A DNA stretch of 64,000 bases from Saksenaea vasiformis B4078 (taxonomy: Eukaryota; Mucoromycota; Mucoromycetes; Mucorales; Saksenaeaceae). The stretch covers positions 1-64,000 of the forward strand of contig JNDT01002160.1 in NCBI GenBank assembly GCA_000697055.1. Direction: 5' to 3'. Positions within the stretch are counted from its first letter, which is position 1; each line of letters begins with the position of its first letter. Below the pieces are notes generated by a model. That model had not been told where the DNA came from. It did not search any database and was given only the letters and a program-made list of their open reading frames with translations. This document shows, in pieces, positions 11,188 to 29,711 of this stretch. A program made the translations under genes and the position numbers.

Positions 11188-11865
11188 GAGAAAATAACGA
11201 TCCCACCTCCCTCCATGTTTGAATCAGGAAAAAGAGAGTCATAGGCAAAATATTTATCCGCGGTATAGGGCCCGGGCGTTCTGGGCACAGCATCAACGAA
11301 TTGCGTGTTTGTCTATAGACAAACTAACTGAGTGGTTGCAGAAACAAAATCATCACTGATCTTGTGAATATTATTATGAACTCGTTTGTTTATCTTTTTG
11401 CAAGAAGAAGCTTGAGGAGAAGACGTTTCAATTCTACAGATAAACTTTAATTCAATCTTTATGAACCTAGAGGGGGGCTGAAAAACGTACAGCCCTTTTC
11501 CCAAACCCAGTACGGCATTAGCGTGTCCCTACATGCCTAACCTCTACGTTCAACGTCTTGGAATACATAAAATCTTACCAAAAAAACATCATGCCTTTTG
11601 TATTAACGAGGTTCAATACCACAGGCTGCTCAGGATAGGTAACAATGGTTCACTGCAACTAAAAAATTCTTTTCACAATTTGGATAAGGCCATATACTAT
11701 TTATTGAACAAACTCTTATTTTATTCTACACAAATTTTGCACCCATGAAGAGCCAATTTTTTTTCTAAGAAAGGGATTGAACATGCAGTCATCAGCACGT
11801 AAATTGGCAACAAACTGGTAAGTTGTTTACATAAAAATTGATCCCGCCATGGACAAAAGATTTAT
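11188..11865. other. spacer upstream of the TLD gene
   Basis: AT-rich. Open frames on both strands are short and I support none of them. Confidence 0.4.
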
Positions 11866-12425
11866 TGGATCGGCATAAAAATTCATTCACGGTTAGGAAA
11901 GGGAATAATACTTCGTCATTTTACTTAACCCACGGAGGGTAATCCCATGATTTTCATGGCGCGGTCGTACCCCGCACCGTAGTGGGTGGGGGAGGAGAAG
12001 AGGGGGGAGATTGGCACAAGGGAGCGGCTTATTGTAACGCACTGCATAAGACATGAAGCGATACAACGTCTGGCGATCTATTATGGAAGATGAGTGACGC
12101 TGAGTACAGCAACGTTCGTTTTATTTACTTAGGCAATGGGTGAAAAACGCCATCGCAGCCGAGACGGTTCGGGTCAGAGGTCAGACAGGCTAAAAGATAC
12201 ATCAAAAGATATGAGAAATACTGGACGTGTATTCCATTAAAAGTACATACCGGGGATGTAAGATGAAAGAGCCAAAGAAAGAAAGAAAGAAAGAAAAAAG
12301 ATCGTGTATTCCTTTAAATGTTGTAACTTTACGCGTTCCTATTGGTGGATTAGGGTGTTCTATCACAAGGAACCAGCGCACTACACGTTTGATTTGATGT
12401 AAGATATCTGCTTCTCGGTGCAAAA
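11866..12425. repeat. dispersed repeat family, copy A
   Basis: Shares long blocks with 35905-36360 and, more weakly, with 42045-42430. Shared landmarks in order are GGCATAAAAATT, TCATTTTACTTAACCC, ACCCCGCACCGT, GAAGCGATAC, GATGAGTGA, ATACATCAAAAGA and ACATACCGGGGAT. Copy A carries about 75-80 extra purine-rich bases after the ACCGT landmark that copy B lacks. No inverted termini or target duplication were found, so the class (degenerate MITE, solo LTR or SINE) is open. Confidence 0.65.
12276..12300 (+). repeat. AAAG microsatellite inside repeat copy A
   Basis: About five consecutive AAAG units followed by a run of A. Copy B has only a short A-rich tract at the equivalent place. Confidence 0.7.
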
Positions 12426-15400
12426 GCCTAGTTATCCTCATAGAAAGATTTATTTGGGTTTAGCACAAGATGATATATAGCTGATGCAAATATTTCTTCG
12501 AAATCCGGTATTTCCGTGTTATTTTCAGTATCCGTAAAACGAAGCGTTCTGCATATCTGAAGCAACATAAGATCTATTGTTTTAGATTTGCTCACAAAGC
12601 ACTTTCCTGACGTTTGCATGTCTTTCGCGGTTTATTTCACAAATTTACTCCTTCAAATTTAACGCAGCAATTACGATGCTGTCATTCTTTGTCACCTCAG
12701 AGTACTATGCATATGCCAAAGGCACAATCCGACATAAAAGCACTAATATCTGCTATTATCTTATAGTTTCAAATATCCAAGGTTTCCTATCTGCATGACA
12801 TTACCATGCCGTATCACGCCAAGGTTTTAGCAAGCAAGTACGCTATGCACCTTTTCACAAACTTCGTGATGTAACCGTAATTAATCATGTCAGTTAAAAG
12901 GCGCTATGTGCAAACTCAAGTACCTGACAATAAAATCAAATGCATCCACGCATGTATTGTATTTGCCAGCGTTGACTATAACGGGGTAAGCATCATTCTC
13001 TTCTTCTTTTTCGAGAAAAAGTAAACTCGACATCATCCAGTGAGTTCCAAAACCTTGGCGTGCTTGCTTGACTGGAGAGTGATACTCCAAGCCACGGGCA
13101 AAGTTGTCGTACCCAAAAAAAATAGCGTATATAAACGTGGACATGTATGCGTATGTACAAATATTATTCTTTTACAGTAAGATTGAATTTGAACGGAAAC
13201 GAAGCTGACATGTTCCGAGAGCCCGAAGTCCCGTAGAACAGAACATGTCTTTTGACACGCCGTGGAGCGCTATATGGTCTTACTTGTTGTAGTTGATATG
13301 TTTATATATAGAAGGACTTCTTTCGACATACCTATATATGGAAGCTTATCTGAAATATCAGAGCTTCTCTAACTTTCGGGCTATTAACGCGTATGCAGGT
13401 TGCAAATCGCATTTCGAGTTTGGTCGACCTTTCCATATTGCCCATTTATCTGACCAGTTACCAGGCTAGACTAGAAATGATTTCCTCTCCAGCTGAACCT
13501 GAGAACGCAGCCGTTTAGATTTGTTTCCTTTGAATGGCTTGTATTAGGCCATTTTGTCGGACGAAGCCTATATACATAAGTAATCTATTTCGTCTGATCC
13601 TTTTGGCTGGCCGGCAGTGCAACTTCATATCTACGCCGTCGATGGGATTGCCTTGTCAGCTGACAATGTCCTCCTTGATTCAACTGTCACGAATGACTTT
13701 AGAGCACGTTTGGTATATCTCATCGAAAGAAAATAATCAGCATTCGTGATCATTCGAATTCAGATCAAAGGTTCCTTGAGACTGGCAGAAGTATTTACAT
13801 CACCGTCGAAGGTCAATATGGACGAAGTGAAATGTCCATCCTTGAAACGCAATAAAATTTACTTGGAGTCTCAAACAGATCAAGTTCATCAAATTATTTC
13901 CATAGAGATATATCTGTAGTCACGTGGGTAAAGGAAAACAGACAAGGCACTTAATACTCAAGCTACAGCTTCTTTCTAATTCAAACCGAAACTTGCGGGT
14001 TTGTCACTTGAGATGATGCGATACTAACATGATGAAACCAGAAAACCAGATGCATCAAGAACTCGGAAGGATTCGGTTCAATAAACGTCTACCTATAAAA
14101 GGTCCTTTCACAGAGATCTCGAAACATCTTTTTCGTGCCCGGCACGCAATCTTCTTGGCCTAGTTTCTGCGCCTCTCTCTCTCTAGAACTGAAGTATTTG
14201 ATTAATTTTACTACAAATCTGATGCTGAACGTCTTCTCATCACGTTTCTCCAATCGACCCTTGCTCTTTGCTGGTAAACTTTGGTCGATATCAGCGTGTC
14301 GGTTATTCATCAGGGATATGTCACTTACTGCGGATCTTGTGGCACGCAAGCTATTGAAGGACGTCTCTAGTTTTCGATATTGATTTCATAGGTCCGTGGA
14401 CGCTTTGGTGTCATATCCTGCAGTTACAAGATGAAGACGTACTACGCGCACTTAACTTTACATACCCAATTAATTAGCAGGTTGCTGGTTTTCTTCGTAT
14501 CAATTCCTGTGAATATTTGTTCATTCTATAGTTAGAACGATCTGAACCTAAGAGGTGAACTCTACAATGGCACTCAAATAATCAGTTATACTTCGTCGTA
14601 ATCTGTATAGCATTGAGCTACGAAATTTGGGAGCAATCCAATACAATCAAGCCAAATAAATAGGAGCGCATTTGTAGCGCCTAATGCTTGTTTATGCACT
14701 TAAGATGTACATTCACGACTGGTGTTGAATCTACTTGGAACTATCTCACTATGTAAAATGTGATGTCTAGTCTTTGGTGACAATACAAGTGGCTGATGTA
14801 GTAGCGTTTGAGGATGAATAGATAAACAACATGTCTTCTGATATCTTCAATGCTGTATTCGGATTATAGCGATAGGCGTTAGCGCCAAAGCAGGATACAA
14901 GAAATAAAACACGTTTCTACCATGTTCACGCTTTGGATCCCTTTGCGCTTTTCTAGCGTACACTCATATTTTCGTATGCTCAAGTTTCTTCTGCCACACA
15001 AATATGCTACTACTATGGACATATTAAACATTGTATACGGCTGTACGCTTATTTTTAGTCAGTAACTCCTCTCCCGAGATGACTGATATAATACTCGAAT
15101 CTGTTACAGGCAACCACAGACCCTACGTTAAGAGAGTAGGTCAGTAGCTCGTATATAGTATTACCACCATCAGCAAGGCCTTAGTAGATGACATAGGGAT
15201 CTTATACATGCATATATATGGTAGATACCTTCTCCTGCAAGTCACAGAAAAAGACGAATTGCATGTTCAATCTTTTACTAGGCAGTCCAGAATAGTATTT
15301 ATTGTTTCCATTTTTCGTTTTAGGATCCATTCGATAGGCAGGACAGATAATACATCCACATATACCGACACGGACCATTATATTAAGTGGATAACGCTGA

Positions 15401-17485
15401 AGAAAGAAAAAAAAACAGCGGAAAGAACGTATTGTAGAAAAAGATCAAGAAGGTTAAGTGTCGTACAACATTCCCCAGAACCACATTCCACGATGATTCG
15501 GTGTCCGTTCTTAATTGTTCTCTCCCCCTATCCCCCTCTCTGATTAGTTTTTGCGCCATTTCCCATATGGAACCTGCTAGTTTGTTCCCGCTATTAACTC
15601 ACATATGCACCTGGACGCAATTCCCGCCCGATGTCTTGTTTTCCCGAAACAAATGCAGACGTTTCAGTTAGATGGCGCCACTTCAACGAACAAAATAGGA
15701 ATGAAAAGGCGATTTATACTATCGCTGTCAACAGCTTGCTTACGTTTATTATCAGCACTAAGGCATAGAATGCGCTATTCTGAAATAGCTGATCAAGGGA
15801 TGACCTACACACTTCTTATATCTTGTTAATTCCTTCATGCCCGAATAAGGTGCTTTGCTTTGGTTCAGATAGCTTGAACTAAGGTACTGGATTGCAACAG
15901 CATGCCAATCCTTTTATTGAGATTGTGCACATTTCATCACAAGCGTACAATTTGACTTCCTGATGCGTCATCACGATAGATACTAATTATACCAATCTAG
16001 TATTCTCTATGTTTTGTCTAACCAAGCAGCTTCGTGAAAAGTCGTGTACGTTCATTAAGAACTTGCCGTCTCAGAATGTGTCTCCCGTTATGTTGACCTT
16101 AAGACGCTTTATAAGAGCACCTTCTCATCGTGAGCAGACATGATATTGGTACGGTTAAGGGCATAACGTTGCTTAACACGCATATTCAGAGCGGTAGCTT
16201 TCTTATCACTCCAAGTAAATGCATATTCACTGCAGATAAATTGATATAAAACAAAAGATGCATATATCTAAAGTAGATTCGCTCAGGGAGATATTTATAC
16301 TGAAAGCAAGGAGTACTATCAGCCTTGGCGACTACGATGCCTGCCGGAAAAAATAAGAGACCAAGTTGTATCCAGTTGTTACTTATTAAGAGAACAACAC
16401 ATAGCAAGTATGGCGGAATGATGTAATACCCAGCGTTATGATTGATAGGTGCAGAGTAGTAAATCAAACGGACTGGCCCGCGGTAGATCTGACAAGTGGG
16501 AAACGGTGGCGGGCGTTAGCGTTGCAGGACAGAGACCATGGACAGCATATAAGCTATATCAGTAAGATTAACCCCAGCAGATGGAGAAAAAGTGGCGCAA
16601 AGAGCCGCCGTAAACTCATGTTTGTCGAGACTGGCACAAAGACGGCACCCGAAAAGGAAGCGATAAAAATTTAGTCACACCATCGCGTACCACGCTGTTC
16701 CACTACACCGCGAATGTTCGCATCAAATTTATCTCCCTAAATGGAATAAAGATCTTCGTGAATCCACTCTCTTACTCACATGTGGTTTACAAATGATAGA
16801 CACATCTCGGTTTGATCGCCAGAGCCAAACGGTTTTGATCATTCCAGCTAGATTGGATTCAACCCTCGGTAATTTTACGCCAACTTCTTAGCGATCGGAA
16901 GATCGATGTGATCAATAGATGATAGCTGTGCATAAGTATATTAATGGCGGTTATTCATGCTTTATCATGTGTCTCTGGTGACGTGACGAATCAACTAAAC
17001 TATCCCTGTCGCGTTTTCTGTGTAAATATTGTAAACGTTCAATTCGGTTTTTTGCCTTGCGGTGAATGGATGCACTAATCCACGTATATATGAATCTGTT
17101 TTCGCTGAAGAGCAGGTAAAACTTGAAGCTGGTTATATCTTTTTCAGAACCTTTGATACGATGGCGCTGTGTTGATTCAGGTAGTAGTTAATTTGTTGTC
17201 TTGTTCCGAGAAGCAGTTGACTCTATGAGGGCTTTTGATCGGACATCGCGCTGATACAGTTTACACATTCCTGGGAGAGACCCCCAGACTCCCCAAGAAT
17301 GCACAGCTCGGCCTTCCGGACCTCACAGCAACAGTGTGACAACTTCGGTTGCTCATGGATTAATAGCTGTGAATAAGGTCTCAAGTTAACTGACCAATCC
17401 AAATGCCCAAATGACTAACTTTGCCTATTGAGATTACACCGTAAAATTATTTGTTTCTTCTTTTCTACGCTCCATACTTGTCATC
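12426..17485. other. 5-kb gene-poor spacer
   Basis: No gene is convincing here. Two minus-strand segments look somewhat coding. One is 12619-12428, which contains NTEIPDFEEIF and resembles a translated segment of repeat copy B. The other is 13144-12890, with DNFARGLEYHSPVKQARQGF and ending at a possible donor. Everything else is AT-rich, with short frames in all phases. Confidence 0.4.
12890..13144 (-). pseudogene. coding-like segment of unknown family
   Basis: An 84-codon frame whose composition is protein-like (SSLLFLEKEEENDAYPVIVN, AGKYNTCVDAFDFIV). It ends near a GTACTT donor-like site at about 12922. No matching upstream or downstream exon was found. It may be an exon of a lost gene or chance. 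I cannot name a family. Confidence 0.25.
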
Positions 17486-20907
<3,422 letters not shown>

Positions 20908-21573
20908 CCGATATCGCTTGTAACATTGTGCTAGTCTAATATAGCTTGGCGTTTCCTCCAAATGAACTTTGTGTTGGGGGGTTACCGTTCTTCTACATTG
21001 ATCCAGTGCTTGTATCAGCGTAGTGTCTTTTTTTATGTTGTCATCCGTCCCGGAGGTCGGTTTCGTCATTTCACGCAGAATGTCCTCTTTTTATCACTGA
21101 ATCAATGATCCTATTATAACTGCTTTGTTAATGGTGATGTCCTTTTTCTAATCCTTTTTCTCATCCTTCTTGTTTCTTTGCCGTATTTATCACACAGAAG
21201 CTAATTTAAAGGGATGAAAATAGCGTATTTCTTGAAGGGCGCGAGAATATTCGTTAACTCACGCAGTTAGAAGAAAAGAAGAATTAGCAAAGTAGTTCTA
21301 TCACTTTGAGAAAATATATGCCTTACATACTAGTGCAGAGGTTTCGCAGCTCCTGAACATTAAGTAAGCCACGAGGTATATTAGCTTTATGAAAAGCTTT
21401 TCGAGATCCAACAAAGTAGACATGATCGGATATATTCTGTATGTTGTAATCCGTGCCTTACGCATCTCCTTGCTGTAGAAAATCTGATTTTCAAAGGATG
21501 GTTCCGTTTAACGAATGTACAAAAGCTCGCATAATGTTTATTCCTTTACTGTGTAAGATATACAGGAGACTGA
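20908..21573. other. spacer between convergent kinase and ORC2 genes
   Basis: This is the shared 3' region of two convergent genes. It is AT-rich and has no supported gene. Confidence 0.5.
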
Positions 21574-23208
21574 TCAGGTCATATTTTCGATAATACTACA
21601 AAGTGTGGATTTATCGAGTGGTATGTAAAACACTTCGGTACCATCCACCAGGCGCTTGGAACTAATAATTTTGTGATCACGAAACTCGGTAAGTTGTGAT
21701 CGTAATGCCAAGTCGTTGGATACATAAAACGCTTCACGACACAGTTGATAGTACCGATGATATGGCAAACCAGTGGCTTCATTGCCCCGTGCATGCTCGT
21801 TGCCAGCCAACTCCATTTCAATCAGCTGGTTTTCGGCTAATATCCGGAACACACCGCGTGCATTACTCGTTAGCGATGCCAAAACATATCGTACACCACG
21901 GGCACCGCCAATTTCGCCTGTGCGCGTCAATAGCGAGTTTTCAAAGCTTGTCTCAACAATGTAGTCGTCAAACGTCGTAGCATCGTGCCAGATCCAATTA
22001 AATCGACTCGCCTTCACATTATCCCATAAAAGTCCAGCATTTATGTGATCTACGGAGCCTATAACGTGGATATTTGGTGCATTTGCAAGTAGTGAAAGTG
22101 CCGTCTGAGTTTTTTCGTTACGAAGGTTCATTCCGTCGATGTTGTGGATGGCTAAATAAAGGCGATCAAACTCGCGGTCGTCTTTCGAAAAATACTCGCA
22201 CACGAGAGCCACTTGATCCTGTATCTGACCGCTCGCTGTAAGACCTAATGCTTGTACGATTATCTTGTTCATTATATCTTTAATGGTTATTGAAGGAAAA
22301 TATCCGTTCACAACAATAACTGGACCATCGGTTAACATGGTTTGTAAAAAGTCATTCAGTAGCCGTCGTTTGGAACCATAGCCATAGAATAATAAATTGA
22401 ATCCAGCGTGCAGTTCGAAAAACCATTGCGAAAAATGCTGTTCATGCATCATGGTAAGTAGCTCGTTATCCTTTTTGTGTTTCTTGGGTGCTGCTGATAG
22501 AATATCGTGAAATTCTTGTGGTTCCAATACTGCAAGTTTCGACAAGGTGTTGTTCGAGGTCTTGGATGAACCATGTAAGTCTTGGAAATAACGCTCGTAG
22601 CCATCCCCTTCATCTCTCTTTTCTTCTTCTTCCTCATCCTCATCCTCGTCTTCACTGTCAACATTTCCGTCTTCTTCGTTTTCACTTTGCTGATTATCTT
22701 CTAGCAGCTCAACCTGTCGCTGCAGTCGTCGTCGTTTTGCATGGTCCATATTGGAAGCCTCCTCTCCATCTTCTCCTTTTTTCGCTTTTTTTCGCTTTCT
22801 CGATCTTCCTTCATGTGATTCATTTAATTTTTGTTCTGTATCAGCCATCGCCTTTTTCATCATCGAGCCCTTTTTTGTGCTGAAGCCGAACATAGCCTTT
22901 CCGCTTAAATCCTTGTTCTCTTTATCAGCATTGTCATCGTCATTTTGATCCGCTTCACTGATTTCTTTCCGCAGCAACGTCATGTCGTCTGTTAAAGCTT
23001 CATTGGTGTTACCACTGTCATGTTTTGGCTTTTTGTTGTCCACTGTTAGCCCAAGATCCGCAACTAACGCGACACCACTTCTCCGTGCCTTTTTGCGGCG
23101 TAATTTACGTTGTTTAGCAAGAGACTGTTCCGCATGAGCCGTTGCTGTGTCAACTATGCTAACCATATGGATAGGAATATCGTCGTCATCCTGAATATTT
23201 ATCTTCAT
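21574..23208 (-). CDS. ORC2: origin recognition complex subunit 2
   Basis: A subunit of the six-protein complex that marks replication origins and loads the MCM helicase with Cdc6 and Cdt1. It is a single exon of 544 aa starting at the first ATG (MKINIQDDDDIP). The open frame extends about 12 codons upstream, but only through non-AUG codons. The N-terminal half is charged and low complexity: basic KQRKLRRKKARR, then long Glu/Asp runs, typical of the disordered Orc2 N-terminus. The C-terminal half holds the AAA-like Orc2 core (FNLLFYGYGSKRRLLNDFL, VIVVNGYFPSITIKDIM, FDRLYLAIHNIDGMNLRN) and a winged-helix end. As in other Orc2 proteins, the Walker A lysine motif is degenerate. It is the only intronless large gene here apart from the zinc-finger and POF1-like genes. 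Confidence 0.96.
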   Translation of the reverse strand: MKINIQDDDDIPIHMVSIVDTATAHAEQSLAKQRKLRRKKARRSGVALVADLGLTVDNKKPKHDSGNTNEALTDDMTLLRKEISEADQNDDDNADKENKDLSGKAMFGFSTKKGSMMKKAMADTEQKLNESHEGRSRKRKKAKKGEDGEEASNMDHAKRRRLQRQVELLEDNQQSENEEDGNVDSEDEDEDEEEEEKRDEGDGYERYFQDLHGSSKTSNNTLSKLAVLEPQEFHDILSAAPKKHKKDNELLTMMHEQHFSQWFFELHAGFNLLFYGYGSKRRLLNDFLQTMLTDGPVIVVNGYFPSITIKDIMNKIIVQALGLTASGQIQDQVALVCEYFSKDDREFDRLYLAIHNIDGMNLRNEKTQTALSLLANAPNIHVIGSVDHINAGLLWDNVKASRFNWIWHDATTFDDYIVETSFENSLLTRTGEIGGARGVRYVLASLTSNARGVFRILAENQLIEMELAGNEHARGNEATGLPYHRYYQLCREAFYVSNDLALRSQLTEFRDHKIISSKRLVDGTEVFYIPLDKSTLCSIIENMT

Positions 23209-23457
23209 TGCGGTCGAAGGTGAGGTTAAGCGCCTGTTGCTCAATTCTTTTTTCTTTTGGGCTGTGCGGTGCGCCGCTTGAAAATTTTTTTTTTACATGT
23301 CAAATCGAAACAGTTATACTTGGAAAGCTTTCGAGGAGTTTTGGTAAATTCGACATGGAAGAACATACAGTAACTCAACCATGATATTGGATCAACCAAT
23401 GCCAAATAATCAATTGAGCGCAATGCATAGTTTTTATTTGTACATGTGAAACAACTA

Positions 23458-27059
<3,602 letters not shown>

Positions 27060-27142
27060 AATTGATCGGTGGCACGAGAGGAGAAGCGCAGTGTTCCTTA
27101 CGGAAGGCAAGAATTTGCAGTGACCCAACTCGTTGTCAGTTT

Positions 27143-27547
27143 TTAAAACCCCGACGGCCCGTCCGAAAGTTGTAGGTAAGAAAAAATTGACAGCGACCAT
27201 CGTTTTCTCCTAAAGGTAACGAGGTGATCACGAAAAGACGTTCTCGAAAAGGGATCCTGTGTATCAAATATTACTTCTATCTTCAAGCTTGGAGCTGGCA
27301 ATGCGACATCTGAGTAAAGGTGTTTTCCTTTGGAGAGTCTCGACTTGGCAACGGTGCTACTACCAATCACTGCGAGAAAAGATCTTGGATAATCTCTGAC
27401 TTTGACCCTTTCGTCGGATTCGTCCAAGGTTTTGGATGTAAGGGTCTCTACGAATTGCTCAAGGCACTTCAGATTCGTTCGAGGTACTTCAGATTTGCTA
27501 GATACTTTATATATGTCCAAGGTATCCTGAACACCATCACATATCAT
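27143..27547 (-). CDS. hypothetical open frame upstream of DHX16, doubtful
   Basis: A 134-codon ATG-started frame on the same strand as DHX16, ending about 85 bp upstream of its start. It contains the directly repeated phrases EVPRTNLK and LKCLEQF, reflecting a repeat of about 18 bp near 27465-27505. It matches no family I know and shows no domain. It could be chance, a gene fragment or part of a decayed element. Confidence 0.2.
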   Translation of the reverse strand: MICDGVQDTLDIYKVSSKSEVPRTNLKCLEQFVETLTSKTLDESDERVKVRDYPRSFLAVIGSSTVAKSRLSKGKHLYSDVALPAPSLKIEVIFDTQDPFSRTSFRDHLVTFRRKRWSLSIFSYLQLSDGPSGF

Positions 27548-27589
27548 CTCTCGTAGTGAGCGGTTTAATATATACGTTAGTGACCCGAC

Positions 27590-28090
27590 CGACGGGAGCT
27601 ATGTTTACTCAGGATGTGGCTCATGCTGATTCTTATGATATGATGCAACCACGACAGTGCGTCCACTGAGGCAGCAGTAGATTTCTTGTCCAGAAGAACA
27701 CAAAAGGAGGGAATGCAGACAGGATTGATGGAAATTCCCCATTGTCCGCCCATCTCAATAGCGTTCTCTTGCAGCATGCTCGCGCGCACTTATAAACGCC
27801 AGTTATCATACTGGAAAAATTACTAGAAAATAGAAAAAAGAACATGGTACCGAGGGAATGAGGTGGCCTGCACAAAGCCCAATCTTAACCCCATTGAGCA
27901 TCTATGGGCATGCTCTGGAAAAGCGTGCCGAAGACAGACTATCATATTCGCATACGACACCAATTAGTTGCTGTTCTTCACGAAGCATGGAGAAAGTACG
28001 CCAGACAGGCTGGAGATGCTTGTGGCGAGCAGGGCCCGGAGAATCAAGGCTGTCATTAAGGCTAAAGTAGGACATGGAAGCTGCTAATAA
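27590..28090 (+). pseudogene. decayed Tc1-like transposase, C-terminal part
   Basis: Around 27862-27910 the plus strand reads as WPAQSP and then, after a frame change, as PNLNPIEHLW, the block containing the catalytic Glu of Tc1 transposases. From about 28015 another frame reads MLVASRARRIKAVIKAKVGH and stops, matching the usual C-terminus (compare MPRRCEAVIKAHGGH in the 743-1800 copy). At least two frameshifts separate these blocks, and the upstream DDE half is unrecognisable. I saw no inverted repeats. Confidence 0.7.
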
Positions 28091-29711
28091 AATATAAAGA
28101 TAAAAGCATAAATGTGTTCTTTGATGTCTTCTGCATCTTTCAAAGGTTTTCATTGCTCCACTACGTATTTTTCACGCCATGTCGAAAATCAAGTGTTGAG
28201 GACTGAGTTATTGCGTTGACGAAGCTGGAAACTAATCCGCATTGTTTCTAAGGGGGAGCGTGTCAAGATTAGAGGAGAGAGTTAATAAAAGAAAGGATCC
28301 TGAAACCACTACCCACCGACGCGTTGCTGCTATTTTCGATTTCATGTTCCATGATACACATCTGAAGCTGGCAGAATAAGTGTACTGAGAGAGAGACGGA
28401 AGGAGGCAAAGAAATTGCAGCTGAACCCGTGGTTTCCTCTCGATCTTTGTCAATGGTGCAGTTACTTATGGCTGAACTCGACGGCTCTATTTCTCACTCA
28501 TCCTCGACTGTTTGACCGCAAGACTTTTTGATCCGCTACGGCAAGGATGGCAAATTCTTCAAACTATGAAGCAGCACATTTAAGAATATCCTTGCAAGCC
28601 ATCGCCCAGCAAGACAAAACTTGCGTGTCAATGGCGCGATTCTCAACCATCTCTGCGGCCTCAACAGGAAGATCGACACCCCGTTCGCCATGGATTTCAT
28701 TGGTGGGCCCTATTAATTACGATACGCGAACTATTGATTAGTTACTTGAAGATAACTCTTTTTTTAATACATTTCATAGGCAATATCGAGCATCTGCACT
28801 CTTTGGTTGCTCATTAAGGTGTATATTGCAGAGAAGATTGGTGTCCCAAATATCCCTACCTCTGTAAGTGACATGTCTCAATTCAAAAATATCCCGTTGC
28901 TTCTCTTTACCTACAAGTTAGCCAATAGAAAAAAAAAGAGATAGATAGACCAGGCACTGTACCGAAGGTGATCGCCGCCAAATTTTACTCCATAGGCCAA
29001 TCAGCGCGGCGCAGATCAGCCAAGACCAAAGCCAAGACCATTGCCCTTGGCGGTCCTCAACGTTGCACAGGATCCTATTTGCTGGTAAGATGCTAACCCC
29101 AGTTTACCTTTGCTTCCAAAAAAAAAGAATAAATGTACAATTGCATATATGTGCAGGTACTTGCAGATAGATCTGCACAAGTTTAATGACAGATAAGGAA
29201 GAATGAGCAGAGGAATGATAAAAGCTCGGATTCGGTAGATCCGCCGTAAATGATGTATCAGGTGTATTACCCGTTGATTTGGGGCTTAATACTGCAACAA
29301 TTTTACAGAGTAAATAAGTGAGTTGAAGGGATAATTTCATTATTTCTTTTTTTGTCTATCCTGAGGAGTGTCTGCTGAAGAAGGCTCTTCTGCACAATCA
29401 TGCGAAAAGCCATATCTACGTAATCTTGGTCAGATTATTCTAACAACGTTGTTCCGGCGTCCATGCCGCATTTATGCAACTACAGGGATATTGGAGATGG
29501 ATAACGGTGGCTGATTGTGTCTATTATGATTATGTTTGATTGCTTTACAAGGCGAATCTACCAAGAAAGCAAAGGAAGATCCTACTTCGACATAATTGGT
29601 TCGGTATAGGCAACACCGATCCCTTTGGGAAACTTGTACAAAACTCGTCCGCCCGGAAAATATATAAAGCCCATTTTCTCTGCAACATTTTTGTTCCCCA
29701 TTTATCATATC
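28091..29711. other. spacer upstream of the ABC transporter
   Basis: About 1.6 kb without a supported gene. Open frames such as 28547-28741 (+) are short and not family-like. The last 200 bp is the likely promoter of the divergently placed transporter. Confidence 0.4.

Noticed and set aside
22449..22883. Opposite-strand frames inside ORC2 and DHX16
   Set aside because: They mirror acidic or basic low-complexity coding on the real strand and show no independent features.
21574..23244. Extended ORC2 frame starting at 23244
   Set aside because: The extra 12 codons begin with a non-AUG codon. The first ATG is at 23208.
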